From positions 124,001-188,000 of the forward strand of contig NZ_CADFGE010000007.1 in NCBI RefSeq assembly GCF_902833645.1: a stretch of 64,000 bases of DNA. Reading direction: 5' to 3'. The stretch comes from Paraburkholderia fungorum (lineage in GTDB: Bacteria > Pseudomonadota > Gammaproteobacteria > Burkholderiales > Burkholderiaceae). The notes beneath the pieces were generated by a model that was not told the DNA's origin, made no database searches, and saw only the letters and a program-made list of their open reading frames with translations. The position numbers and the translations under genes were made by a program. Positions 55,280-64,000 of the stretch are shown in pieces. Position 1 is the first letter of the stretch, and every line of letters begins with the position of its first letter.

Positions 55280-55411
55280 ATGAAACGCTTAATCCTGACC
55301 CTGATCGCAGGCACGCTGCTGGCAACGGCGCTTGGGGGCTGCATCGTTGCACCGGCGCCTGGCTATTACTACGGCGGCGGCTACTACCATCACGGCTACT
55401 ACTACCGGTAA
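55280..55411 (+). CDS. Small Tyr/Gly/His-rich lipoprotein (43 residues)
   Basis: MKRLILTLIAGTLL...LGGC forms a lipoprotein signal (Cys21), followed by a tail rich in Tyr, Gly and His (YYYGGGYYHHGYYYR). AAGGAG sits 8 bases before the ATG. The function is unknown; such Burkholderia lipoproteins are abundant, and the His/Tyr tail could bind metal or peptidoglycan (guess). Confidence 0.75.
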   Translation: MKRLILTLIAGTLLATALGGCIVAPAPGYYYGGGYYHHGYYYR

Positions 55412-55583
55412 TGGCTTGCGGCCCGGATTGGGCCAGACGCAGCACCTGATCCTGACGGCTGCCGCTCACCGGCATCGGCGAGGGCAGCCGTTCAACGGCT
55501 TCTTTGGATGAGTTCAGACGCAGGCCGCGCTCGACCGGCCATGGCGCGCGGGCACTGGCACTGGCGCCGGTATGGTCGACTGC

Positions 55584-55763
55584 TCAGGCAAGCAGCATTT
55601 CAAAAGCAATCACTGCGGTAATCGCGGCTGCGTTCGCGGCGAGCGCTTCCACAACGATGCCCTTCCACGTCGCGGGACGAAAGCGCAAAGCCAGCAGCAG
55701 CGAACATAGCAGCGCCAGCGCGATGATCATCACGATATCCGCGTTGTGAAGGTGAATATTCAT
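55584..55763 (-). CDS. Small inner-membrane protein (59 residues)
   Basis: A 59-residue protein with two hydrophobic segments (about residues 9-24 and 37-58) joined by the basic loop RFRPATWKG. GGGAGG stands five bases ahead of the ATG at 55763, which supports that start over the longer frame to 55811. I do not recognise the family. It lies just downstream of the MHS transporter in the same direction (99-base gap). Confidence 0.6.
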   Translation of the reverse strand: MNIHLHNADIVMIIALALLCSLLLALRFRPATWKGIVVEALAANAAAITAVIAFEMLLA

Positions 55764-55862
55764 CAGAGCCTCCCTGCTTGCCTTAGGGTTATTTATTTCG
55801 AGTATAGGCAAGTCAAAAAGACGCGCAAGGCAGGGAATTTACCCAGCGCGTCTTCGCTCCCG

Positions 55863-57170
55863 TTACATCAAGTGCGCATCGCGCGTCTCGCGCATGCATA
55901 GCACGCCGAGCATGCTGACGGCCGCCGCGATCGACACATACGCGCCCACCCAGGGCAGCCCGCCGTGCGCGGCCAGCACCTGTGCGATATACGGCGCGAC
56001 GGACGCACCGAGAATCCCGCCGAGGTTGTACGACACGCCTGCACCGGTATAGCGCACGTTGGTCGGAAACAGTTCCGGCAGCAGCGCGCCCATCGGGGCG
56101 AAAGTCACCCCCATCAGGAACAGCTCGATCACGAGGAACAGCAGCACCAGCGGCATCTGCCCGCTGCCGAGCAGCGGCGCCATCGTGAAGCCCGACAGGA
56201 TCGCCGCGATGATGCCGACGATCAACACCGGTTTGCGGCCATAACGGTCGCTCGCCCAGGCCGACAGCGGCGTGGCGAGCGCCATGAACACGACCGCGAT
56301 GCACAGCATGCCGAGGAAAGTCGGCCGCGGAATATGCAGCACCGACACGCCGTACGACAGCGAAAACGTGGTGGCGTTGTAGAACAGCGTGTAGCAGACC
56401 ACCATGGCGAGCGCGCCGAGCAGAGTCGGCATCCAGTGCTGCGAGAGCAGGGTGGCGATCGGCACCTTCACGCGCTCCTCGCGCTCGATGGCTGCCTGGA
56501 AGGCCGGCGTCTCGGCGATCTTCAGGCGCACGTACAAGCCGAGCGCAACCAGCACCGCGCTGACGAGGAACGGCACGCGCCAGCCCCAGCTGCGGAATTG
56601 CTCGTCGCTCAATGACAGGGCCAACGCGAAGAACAGGCCGTTGGACGCCAGAAAACCGATCGACGGCCCGAGTTGCGGAAACATCCCGAACCAGCCGCGT
56701 TTGCCGGCCGGCGCGTTCTCCGTGGCGAGCAGCGCCGCGCCGCCCCATTCGCCCCCAAGGCCGATACCCTGGCCGAAGCGCAAGATGCACAGCAGGATCG
56801 GCGCGAGGCTGCCGATCGAGTCGTAACCGGGCACGAATCCGATCAGCGTGGTCGATACCCCCATCACCAGCAGCGAAGCCACCAAGGTCGATTTACGGCC
56901 GATCCGGTCGCCGAAGTGACCGAACAGGAACGAGCCGATCGGGCGCGCGACGAACGCAATGCCGAACGTGACGAAAGCCGATAAAGCCTGGGCCGTCGCC
57001 GAGCCGTGCGGGAAAAATACCGGCCCGATGACGAGCGCCGCGGCGGTCGCGTAGACGTAGAAATCGTAGAACTCGATCGCGGTGCCGATGAAGCTCGCGA
57101 AGATGATCCGCGCGCTGCTGTTCTGCCCGCTCGAATGGGGCTGGGCCGCGGAAATCGGCGAAGTGGACAT
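55863..57170 (-). CDS. MFS transporter, metabolite:H+ symporter (MHS) family
   Basis: A 435-residue twelve-helix MFS protein of the MHS group (ShiA/ProP/KgtP relatives). Diagnostic features are the N-terminal ASFIGTAIEFYDFYVYATAA, the loop motif GHFGDRIGRKSTL, RFGQGIGLGGEWGGA and the second-half AWASDRYGRKPVL. It imports an organic acid or similar metabolite by proton symport; the substrate is not determinable. Confidence 0.92.
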   Translation of the reverse strand: MSTSPISAAQPHSSGQNSSARIIFASFIGTAIEFYDFYVYATAAALVIGPVFFPHGSATAQALSAFVTFGIAFVARPIGSFLFGHFGDRIGRKSTLVASLLVMGVSTTLIGFVPGYDSIGSLAPILLCILRFGQGIGLGGEWGGAALLATENAPAGKRGWFGMFPQLGPSIGFLASNGLFFALALSLSDEQFRSWGWRVPFLVSAVLVALGLYVRLKIAETPAFQAAIEREERVKVPIATLLSQHWMPTLLGALAMVVCYTLFYNATTFSLSYGVSVLHIPRPTFLGMLCIAVVFMALATPLSAWASDRYGRKPVLIVGIIAAILSGFTMAPLLGSGQMPLVLLFLVIELFLMGVTFAPMGALLPELFPTNVRYTGAGVSYNLGGILGASVAPYIAQVLAAHGGLPWVGAYVSIAAAVSMLGVLCMRETRDAHLM

Positions 57171-57562
57171 GCAGGGTCTCCGAGTGTCGTGATGCCGTTG
57201 GACGCCGTACTTTTATGTGCGGGCGGCGCGTGATCAGCCGGCATCTTTGTTTAGGTTCGTGCGCTTCGGCGCGTCTTGCTGGCGTTTGAAGCCATGCCCG
57301 GCGCGGGCGACGATGCGACAGCTTACAACGGCAGCAGTGAGCCGTCAGCGTCGTTCGTATGTCAGGCAGGCGGCCTGCGCGGGTCGCGCGGCGTTGCTGC
57401 AATCGGGCGCGCGCCGCACCAACGGGTAAGCGGGCGGCGCGCGCCATGCCGGAGGGATCCGGCTTGGGGAATCGGAAAATTATAGCGAGCGGGCGCACAA
57501 CGGAGCAAGGCAGGGTGAGGCCGGTCTCGCGTCCTGCCGCTTTCGCTGCGTCGGCGCTGCGT
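57171..57562. other. Intergenic region MHS transporter / TonB-like gene
   Basis: 392 bases upstream of the transporter and downstream of the TonB-like gene, both on the minus strand. The transporter promoter should be here. I see no repeat, hairpin with T run, or gene. Confidence 0.4.
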
Positions 57563-58108
57563 TTACTCGATGGTTTGCGCTTGCGGCGAGGCGAACTCGC
57601 GCAACTGGAATTTGCCGTTGTCGTTGAAGAGCCAGTCCTCGAACAGTTCGAGCTGCCCGCGGCCATTCAGCAATGCGCCAGGTGGTTGCGGCAGCGGCGA
57701 GGCGCGCCGCAAGGTGGCGAGCGCGGTGCTCTCGGCTTCGTCGTCGCCATTGGTCCGATACACCGACGACTGCAGCACCTGGCCATTGCGATCCACCGTG
57801 AACGACACCACCACCAGCGAGCGCAGCATGGCTTGCGGTGTGCCGTGCAGCACATATGACGGACTGCGTTCGATGATGCGTCTGGCGACCGCGCCGCGGT
57901 ATTGATCGAGCGTCGCGCTATTGACGGCGGCGGCCGGCGTGATGACGAGCGGCCGATCGGGCGGTGTGATGGTGCAGCCCGCCATGACCGCAAGCACCAG
58001 CGTCGACGCTACGGTCAAAACGGATACCGACATCGCCCGATGCGCCTGCAATAGCGATCCGCCGACGCGGCAAGCGCAGGGCCCGGTCAAGCGGCGAAGG
58101 TGACGCAT
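57563..58108 (-). CDS. TonB C-terminal-domain-like lipoprotein
   Basis: About 181 residues with a hydrophobic stretch ending in a lipobox (AVMAGC) and a TonB/TolA-like C-terminal domain (about residues 80-155: VVVSFTVDRNGQVLQSSVYRTNGDDEAESTALATLRRASPLPQPP, of which VSFTVDRNGQV is the key strand). The start is uncertain: ATG at 58108, 58120, 58135 or 58033 are all in frame, and none has a strong ribosome site. It may couple energy or connect envelope layers, but lacks a normal TonB anchor. It is divergent from the NRPS gene. Confidence 0.6.
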   Translation of the reverse strand: MRHLRRLTGPCACRVGGSLLQAHRAMSVSVLTVASTLVLAVMAGCTITPPDRPLVITPAAAVNSATLDQYRGAVARRIIERSPSYVLHGTPQAMLRSLVVVSFTVDRNGQVLQSSVYRTNGDDEAESTALATLRRASPLPQPPGALLNGRGQLELFEDWLFNDNGKFQLREFASPQAQTIE

Positions 58109-58513
58109 ACCGATGAGCATCGTTGTGGAAAGCATTGGGACAGGGTCTAACTTGATGGTAGTCAAAAAGCGCCAGGATGCAATTGTCGTTCGCCCTGTAT
58201 GCCGGTCCGGTGCCCCGCAGTCCGGTTCGCCTACGCGGTGCGCGTGATGTTCTTTCCATTGCCTTTCTGTCGTCTGCATGAGCGCATTCAGTCTGATGCG
58301 ATCCGCCTGACATAAACCGTGTTTGATCAACGAGTGTTAATACCGATCCACACACAGCAGGAGTTCTAAGAGTTTTCCTATGGTGACGACAACTTCACGT
58401 CAATAGCGTGGGCCCGACCATCTGGCGAAGCGCCGCGGCGCGGTCACGAGTCGCGCGCGGCCGGCGCTTGTGCGAGCCGATCGGCCCCGTCCACCCCGAC
58501 AACGAGGTATCGT
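58109..58513. other. Divergent region TonB-like gene / NRPS gene
   Basis: About 405 bases, depending on the TonB-like start. The NRPS promoter must lie here. An 8-codon open frame (58380, MVTTTSRQ) precedes the NRPS start and could be a leader peptide or chance. GAGG at 58504-58507 is the NRPS ribosome site. Confidence 0.4.
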
Positions 58514-61500
58514 TTGGAACACACTTCCTTTGCGCTGACGCGCACGCAATCCCGCACCCTGGCGCATGCCGCCGCAGGCCCCAATCTCTGTGCCGTCTAC
58601 CGGATCGACGGCTGTCCCGACATCGAGCGGCTTTCCGCTGCCGTGACACAGCTGGTGGCGCACTGCCGGCCGCTTGCGTACCGGCTCGTCGACACCGAAC
58701 AGGGCACGCACTGGGTCATCCGCCGCGATGCGCGAGCACAGTTGAACGTGATTGATCTCGACCGGCGTGACGAGTGTGACGAAGCCGCTGCGCTGTCGTT
58801 GATCGACGGCCTGTGCGCGCGTCGCTTCCGGCTGGACGCCGGGCTGCCGTGGGCGTTCACGCTGCTGCGCGCCGGCAACCAGAGTTACCTCGTGTTCGCC
58901 TGCCATCCTGCTCTGCTCGACCGTTTTTCGCTGAGGCCGTTGTTCGATGCGCTTTCGCGGATCTATCGCGGCACAGCGCCGCTCGCACCGCTCGGCATCG
59001 ATCAGCAAGGCCTGCTCGACGCCGAGCGTGAGCTCCTCGCGAATGACCGTTTGCAGACCGGCCTCGATTTCTGGATTGGCCAACTGGGCGACGCTTCGTT
59101 CGAATGGCACGCGCCGTGCACGCAAAATGCGCTCGCCGACAGCAGCTTTACGCTGCGCCTCGATGCGCGGACAGGCGCCGCTTTACGCAGTGAGGCCCAT
59201 ACGCTCGGCGTCGCCCCCGATCTGCTGATCAAACTGTGTGTTCACGTGCTGCTGCGCCGCATGACCGGCAGCCGCGCGGTGCTTACCGCGCATCACCAGC
59301 GCGGCCGCTGTCAACGCGACGAGACGATCGGTTTCGACGAACGGCGGCGCTTCCTGAAAACCGACTTCGACGACACGATGACGCTGCGGCAGTTTCTACG
59401 GCACGCGGCGGCGCGCGCCGAGATGGCGGATTTTCACGCCGAACTTCCGGCGTTTGAGGTGCTGCACGACATCGAGCGGCGCGAACCGGGTTTCGTGCGC
59501 GCGACCAACGTGGTGTGCGAGACCGACAGCTTGCCCTACGACGCACTCGTGCTCGGCACCTTGTCCGCGACCTTGCTGGCGCCGTACTCGCGCCGTTTCT
59601 CGCACGAGGACATCGGCGTCTACCTCGACCTGCGCGAAGAGATCGCGTTGCACGTGCATAGCCGCTATCCCCAGCAACTCGACGGGCTGCGTCTCGCGTT
59701 CGGGCATCTGACGGCGCTGCTCGGGCGCGTCGGCGAGAGTCTCGGGCAGAGGGTCGATGCGATCGATCTGTATACGCCGGTGTTGCGGCGCCATTGCGCG
59801 GCGTGGTCCGACGGCGGTTCGCTTGCCGCACCCGCGCGGGACGTGGTCGATCTGTTCGCGCAGGCGGCCCGCGAGCACGCCGCGCGTCCCGCGGTCAGCG
59901 GCCCGGACGCTGCGTTCACCTACGCGCAACTGGCGCTCGCCACCGAACGTGTGAGCGCAGCCTTGGCCGCGCTTGAACCGCACGCGCCGAATGCGCCAAA
60001 TGCCCCGAATGCGCCGGACACGGCTGATGGACGGGACGCGTTGATCGGCATCTGCATTTCGCGTGGCGCGAGCATCGTTCCGGCCATGCTCGGCGTGCTC
60101 ACCCATGGCGCGGGCTACCTGCCGCTCGACCCGCAGATGCCGGATGAGCGCTTGCGCTACATCGTCAAGGATGCGCAACTGCGCGCCGTGATTGTCGATG
60201 CGGCAACCCATGAGCGTTTGAGCGCGCTGGTCGATTGCGCGCTATACCGGATCGACGATCTGCTAAAAGGCCCGGCGGCCGGGGTGACCGGATCGGCTTT
60301 CGCGCGAGGCGCGCCGCTCGATCCGCAACGCACCGCCTACGTGATCTACACCTCGGGCACGACGGGCAAACCCAAGGGCGTGGTCATCGAGCGCGGCATG
60401 CTGGCGCATCTGATCGCCTCGCTGACGGGCCGCTACCGGCGTGACGCGAGCACGCGCTGGCTGCAGTTCGCATCCGTCAATTTCGACGCCAGCGTGCTGG
60501 AGATTTTCAATCCGCTGACGCACGGCGGCCATCTGATCGTCGCGCCCGAAGCGGTGCGCACCGATGCCGACGCACTGTCCGCCTTCCTCGAAGCCGAACG
60601 CATCACGCATGCGTTCCTGCCGCCGGCGATTCTGAAGCTGCTGCCGCGGCGCGCGCTGCCGCATCTGGACACGATTCTCTGCGGCGGTGAAGCGAGCGAC
60701 GACGAGACGATCCGCTTCTGGTCCGGCATGCTGCGCCTGTCGAACATCTACGGCCCGACCGAGACCACCGTGATGGCGACCGAAAACACCTTCGACGGCG
60801 ACAAGGCCGCCAATCAACTGGGCCATCCGTTGCCCGGCTATCAGATTCATCTGCTCGATGAGGAAGGCGAACCGGTGCCGCTCGGCGGCATCGGCGAGAT
60901 CTGCATTGGCGGCGCGGCGGTTGCGCGTGGCTATCTGCTGCGGCCCGAGCTAACCGGGCAGAAGTTTCGGGCGAATCCGTTCGGCCCAGGACGTCTCTAC
61001 CGCTCCGGCGACCTCGGCCGTTTTCAGCCGGATGGCGCGATCGAATTTCTCGGGCGCAGCGATTTTCAGGTGAAGATTCGCGGCTACCGGATCGAACTGG
61101 GCGAAATCGAGGCCAGCATCGTCGAACAACCGGAGGTACGTAGCGCCTACGTCGGCACCTGCGAACGGCAGGGTGGGACGGCCCTCGTGGCCTGGTATGC
61201 AGGGGCCGCGCTGGAGCCGGCGGTGCTGCGAAGTCGTCTTGCGCAACGACTCGCGCATTACATGGTGCCGGCCTTTCTGCTGCCGGTCGAGGCGCTGCCC
61301 TTGACGCTCAACGGCAAGATCGACCGCAGCAGATTGCCGGCGCCGCAAGCCGGTCCGGCCGACTCCGCGAAGCGCGCTTTCGACGCTTTCGAACTGGCCG
61401 TGCAAGCGATCTGGTCGGAGGTGCTGGGCGTGCCGCTCGACAGCGTCGGGGAGGACAGCCACTTCTTCCACCTCGGCGGCCACTCGCTGCTTGCCACACT

Positions 61501-64000
61501 TGTGTGCAATCGTGTCAGCGCAAGCCTGTCCGCACCAGTCAAGCTGAAGACGCTGTTCGAGCATCCGCAGTTCGACGCCTTTTGCACAAGCGCGCGGCAG
61601 GGCGTCGAAGCGGGCACCGCGCTGCCGCCGCTCGCCGCGCAAGCAGGTCCGCCCACGTCCGCGCCCGTGGCTAGCCGGCTCGTGCGGATGATGCACACCC
61701 GCGCGCTCGGCAAGCCTGCAGATAACGCGTACAACATCGTGATGCGGGTGGACTTCGACGGCGCAGCGAATCCGCTGCGCTTGCACCAGGCACTCGTCGG
61801 CGTATTCGCGCATAACCCGATCTTCACCGCGAGCTTCGCGGAACGCGGTGGACAGTTGTGGCTGCTCCCGGGCACTTCCGCCAAACTGACGAATTCGCCC
61901 GCGCCTATTTCCGTTGCTTTGGAGACCTGCGATGCCGGCGCGATCGAAGCGTATGCCGACGCCATGCGCGCAGTGAATTTGCCGCTCGACTGCGCGCCGT
62001 TGTGGCGTGCGCAATTGCTCATGTCCCCGCAAGAAAGCCGCACTACGTTGCTGCTCTGCATTCATCACGCGATTTTCGACGGCTGGTCGTTCAAACTGTT
62101 GCTCGACGAATTGACGTTGCGCTACGAAGGCCGGCCGGTTTCAGAAGAGCGGCTCTCGTGGTTCGACCACGGTCGCTGGGCGCAGCAATTAGTGCAATCG
62201 CCGCGTTTTGCCGCCGCGCGTGAGTACTGGACACGCAAGCTCGATGCGCTTGCCTTGCGCACCGAATTGCCGTTCGACGCATTGCAGCGCGAACCGAACG
62301 CCAACCGCTCGTTGGCGCTACATGTACGGCCGGCCCAGGTGCGGCGCCTGAAGCAGATTGCCGATGCGCACGACATGACGTTGCCGCCTCTGCTATTCGC
62401 GTTGTATCTTGTCTGGCTGTGGCGCGTGAGCGGCCAGCAGCAACTGGCCTGTGCCTATCCGTATGCGGGCCGCGATGTTCCGGGCAGCGAGCAGATCTAC
62501 GGCATGTTCGTGTCGATGGCCGTGCTGGTGCAGCGCATCGACACGCGGCAAGGGTTCGGCGAACTGGCGCGCGCGGTGCAGCGGCAGATGCTCGACGACC
62601 GCGATCATCTGCTCGCCACGCCTTACGACACGGACAACGACCAGCTCGGCGCGCTGAACACGATCTTCAGTCTGCAAAACGGCATTGAGCTGAACGGCCA
62701 CATCGGCGGAGCGGCCTATTACGCCGAGGAACGCCCTCCGCTGACGTCGAAAACGGACCTGTCGGCGATTTTCTATGTGCGGCCCGACGGCGGGCTGGAT
62801 GGGCGCTTCGAATATGACAGTTCGGTGCTGCATGAAGCTTCGGTTGAGCGGATGGCGGAGGTGTTCATGACGCTTTGCGATGCCGCTGCTCGTCAGCCTG
62901 ATACATCGGTCGGCCAACTTGCCTATCTGAGTGATGCGCAACATGCGCGGTGTTTGAGCTTCGCGTGCGGCGAGCCGCTGCCGGACGCACCGCAGTCGAT
63001 CCCGGCGCGTTTCGCCGAGGTGGTCGCGGCACACGCATCGCGCGTTGCCGTGCGCTGTGGCGAGCAGCAGCTCAGCTATCGTGAACTCGACGCGCTCAGC
63101 GATGCTATCGCTCACGGCTTGGCAGCCCGCATGCCGGCCGGTGCGCGGATCGGTTTGAGCATGCAGAAGAGCGTCCTGCTGGTGGCTGCCGTGCTGGGCA
63201 CGCTCAAAGCCGGTTGCGCGTATGTGCCGCTCGACCCGGCCTATCCCGCCGAACGTCTGCGCTACTTCGTCGAAAACTGTTCGGTCGATACGGTGCTCGC
63301 CGACGAACCGAGCCGCCTCGCGCTGGAGGCCGCCGGCCTCGGCGAATTGCACCAGATCGACCCGGCGCTGCTGGCGAAGCAGGTGGGGCAGCCGCACCGG
63401 CCGCAGACTGTGGTTCCCGAGACGCTCGCTTATGTGATCCACACGTCGGGCTCGACCGGCAAGCCGAAGGGTGTGCTGGTCGAACATCACAGCGTGGTTC
63501 GAATGGTGGCCGCGGCGAGTCGCGCGCTCGGCTATGCGCCGGGCAGTATCAGCACCCTGGCGGCGTCCACCAATTTCGACGCAAGCGTGCTCGATCTGTT
63601 TCTCGCGCTGCTGCACGGCGGCACGCTCATCGTGCTGCCGGAGCAGGCGCGCCGCGATCCGCGCCTGTTGCACAGCCTGCTGAAAGCGGAGCGCGTCACG
63701 CATGCTTCGCTTGCACCGGTCGTGGTTCAGGGCCTGCCGCGCGAGCCGCTGCCCGATCTGCAACTGCTTGGATTCGGCGGCGATACGCTGGACGAACCGA
63801 GCGCTGCCTGGTGGAGTGAACACACGCGGCTATTCAGCCTGTACGGCCCCACCGAAATCACCGTGATGGCCTCGTGCGGACAAGTCTTGCCGGGCGGGCC
63901 GAGCCGCATCATCGGCAAGCCGCTGCCGGGTTACCGGCTCTATCTGCTGAATGCGCAACGGCAATTGGCGCCGCCCGGCACGGTCGGCGAAATCTACATC
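58514..64000 (+). CDS. Nonribosomal peptide synthetase, C-A-PCP-C-A... (truncated by window end)
   Basis: An open frame of over 1828 residues running past the window. Domains: condensation-like C1 (about 1-420) with HPALLDR at residue 131 in place of HHxxxDG; adenylation A1 (about 440-940; YTSGTTGKPKG, FDASVLEIF, YGPTETT, YRSGDLGR); carrier PCP with Ser at about 991 (LGGHSLL); a normal C2 (HHAIFDGWS at 1184); and A2 (from about 1496; HTSGSTGKPKG at about 1642), cut by the edge. Specificity-pocket residues by alignment to PheA are D-A-L-F-L-G-I-V-M for A1 and D-A-L-S-L-F-L-V-M for A2; I do not predict substrates. TTG start chosen for its GAGG site. Confidence 0.92.
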   Translation, partial: MEHTSFALTRTQSRTLAHAAAGPNLCAVYRIDGCPDIERLSAAVTQLVAHCRPLAYRLVDTEQGTHWVIRRDARAQLNVIDLDRRDECDEAAALSLIDGLCARRFRLDAGLPWAFTLLRAGNQSYLVFACHPALLDRFSLRPLFDALSRIYRGTAPLAPLGIDQQGLLDAERELLANDRLQTGLDFWIGQLGDASFEWHAPCTQNALADSSFTLRLDARTGAALRSEAHTLGVAPDLLIKLCVHVLLRRMTGSRAVLTAHHQRGRCQRDETIGFDERRRFLKTDFDDTMTLRQFLRHAAARAEMADFHAELPAFEVLHDIERREPGFVRATNVVCETDSLPYDALVLGTLSATLLAPYSRRFSHEDIGVYLDLREEIALHVHSRYPQQLDGLRLAFGHLTALLGRVGESLGQRVDAIDLYTPVLRRHCAAWSDGGSLAAPARDVVDLFAQAAREHAARPAVSGPDAAFTYAQLALATERVSAALAALEPHAPNAPNAPNAPDTADGRDALIGICISRGASIVPAMLGVLTHGAGYLPLDPQMPDERLRYIVKDAQLRAVIVDAATHERLSALVDCALYRIDDLLKGPAAGVTGSAFARGAPLDPQRTAYVIYTSGTTGKPKGVVIERGMLAHLIASLTGRYRRDASTRWLQFASVNFDASVLEIFNPLTHGGHLIVAPEAVRTDADALSAFLEAERITHAFLPPAILKLLPRRALPHLDTILCGGEASDDETIRFWSGMLRLSNIYGPTETTVMATENTFDGDKAANQLGHPLPGYQIHLLDEEGEPVPLGGIGEICIGGAAVARGYLLRPELTGQKFRANPFGPGRLYRSGDLGRFQPDGAIEFLGRSDFQVKIRGYRIELGEIEASIVEQPEVRSAYVGTCERQGGTALVAWYAGAALEPAVLRSRLAQRLAHYMVPAFLLPVEALPLTLNGKIDRSRLPAPQAGPADSAKRAFDAFELAVQAIWSEVLGVPLDSVGEDSHFFHLGGHSLLATLVCNRVSASLSAPVKLKTLFEHPQFDAFCTSARQGVEAGTALPPLAAQAGPPTSAPVASRLVRMMHTRALGKPADNAYNIVMRVDFDGAANPLRLHQALVGVFAHNPIFTASFAERGGQLWLLPGTSAKLTNSPAPISVALETCDAGAIEAYADAMRAVNLPLDCAPLWRAQLLMSPQESRTTLLLCIHHAIFDGWSFKLLLDELTLRYEGRPVSEERLSWFDHGRWAQQLVQSPRFAAAREYWTRKLDALALRTELPFDALQREPNANRSLALHVRPAQVRRLKQIADAHDMTLPPLLFALYLVWLWRVSGQQQLACAYPYAGRDVPGSEQIYGMFVSMAVLVQRIDTRQGFGELARAVQRQMLDDRDHLLATPYDTDNDQLGALNTIFSLQNGIELNGHIGGAAYYAEERPPLTSKTDLSAIFYVRPDGGLDGRFEYDSSVLHEASVERMAEVFMTLCDAAARQPDTSVGQLAYLSDAQHARCLSFACGEPLPDAPQSIPARFAEVVAAHASRVAVRCGEQQLSYRELDALSDAIAHGLAARMPAGARIGLSMQKSVLLVAAVLGTLKAGCAYVPLDPAYPAERLRYFVENCSVDTVLADEPSRLALEAAGLGELHQIDPALLAKQVGQPHRPQTVVPETLAYVIHTSGSTGKPKGVLVEHHSVVRMVAAASRALGYAPGSISTLAASTNFDASVLDLFLALLHGGTLIVLPEQARRDPRLLHSLLKAERVTHASLAPVVVQGLPREPLPDLQLLGFGGDTLDEPSAAWWSEHTRLFSLYGPTEITVMASCGQVLPGGPSRIIGKPLPGYRLYLLNAQRQLAPPGTVGEIYI

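Noticed and set aside
62393..63823. 476-residue minus-strand open frame at the window end
   Set aside because: Antisense shadow of the NRPS C2/A2 domains, which carry all expected motifs.
1..64000. CRISPR arrays, prophage or insertion sequences
   Set aside because: No regularly spaced direct repeats of CRISPR size and no transposase, integrase or phage structural genes were seen; the only large repeat is the palindromic element.

Overview
The window is high-GC DNA from a beta-proteobacterium of the Burkholderiaceae, most likely Paraburkholderia (inference). The support is the fused glucokinase/HexR-type regulator, the gene order ftsK-lolA-rarA-serS, the minCDE operon, many small lipoprotein genes, and a long palindromic element of a kind I recall as common in Paraburkholderia. 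I see no prophage, transposase, rRNA or CRISPR array. Most of the window is core chromosome.

Layout. 1-4685: end of tamA and all of tamB (outer-membrane assembly). 4807-8017 (minus): metG, a candidate small RNA with its own terminator, and an OmpA-type lipoprotein. 8347-15032: apbC, a SodC-like lipoprotein that has lost most metal ligands, dcd, a large amino-acid decarboxylase, an LprI-like protein and a bestrophin-like channel; two short tandem repeats lie here. 15113-15648: palindromic repeat. 15742-25009: glucose module, with zwf-pgl-glk/hexR on the minus strand and a gts-type glucose ABC transporter on the plus strand. Between them is a perfect HexR-like palindrome inside a strong promoter, which suggests that the regulator half of the Glk fusion controls both operons.

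25141-31612: LysR regulator, GST, an orphan fliD with a duplicated AT-rich upstream motif, a TRIC/UPF0126 channel, an Smr protein and trxB. 31948-42240: the conserved ftsK-lolA-rarA-serS block, split by a LysR / agmatinase-like / NCS1-permease insert, and ending with tRNA-Ser(CGA) right after serS. The permease has an unusual repeat-rich, foldable leader. 42549-46445: a tight four-gene lipid operon (flavin oxidoreductase, DUF1365, CFA-synthase-like methylase, chalcone-isomerase-like) resembling furan/modified fatty-acid loci, followed by a ferritin-like pseudogene fragment.

47286-57170: map, a GNAT, minCDE, small surface proteins, a ClC channel, waaC and an MHS-family transporter. 57563-64000: a TonB-like lipoprotein and, divergently, a nonribosomal peptide synthetase (C-A-PCP-C-A...) that runs off the window end and whose first condensation domain has a broken active-site motif.

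The most promising leads are the HexR operator circuit, the permease leader, the candidate sRNA at 7094-7170, the modified CFA methylase operon and the ligand-poor SodC-like protein. Database comparisons were not possible, so functions rest on motifs and remembered family features.
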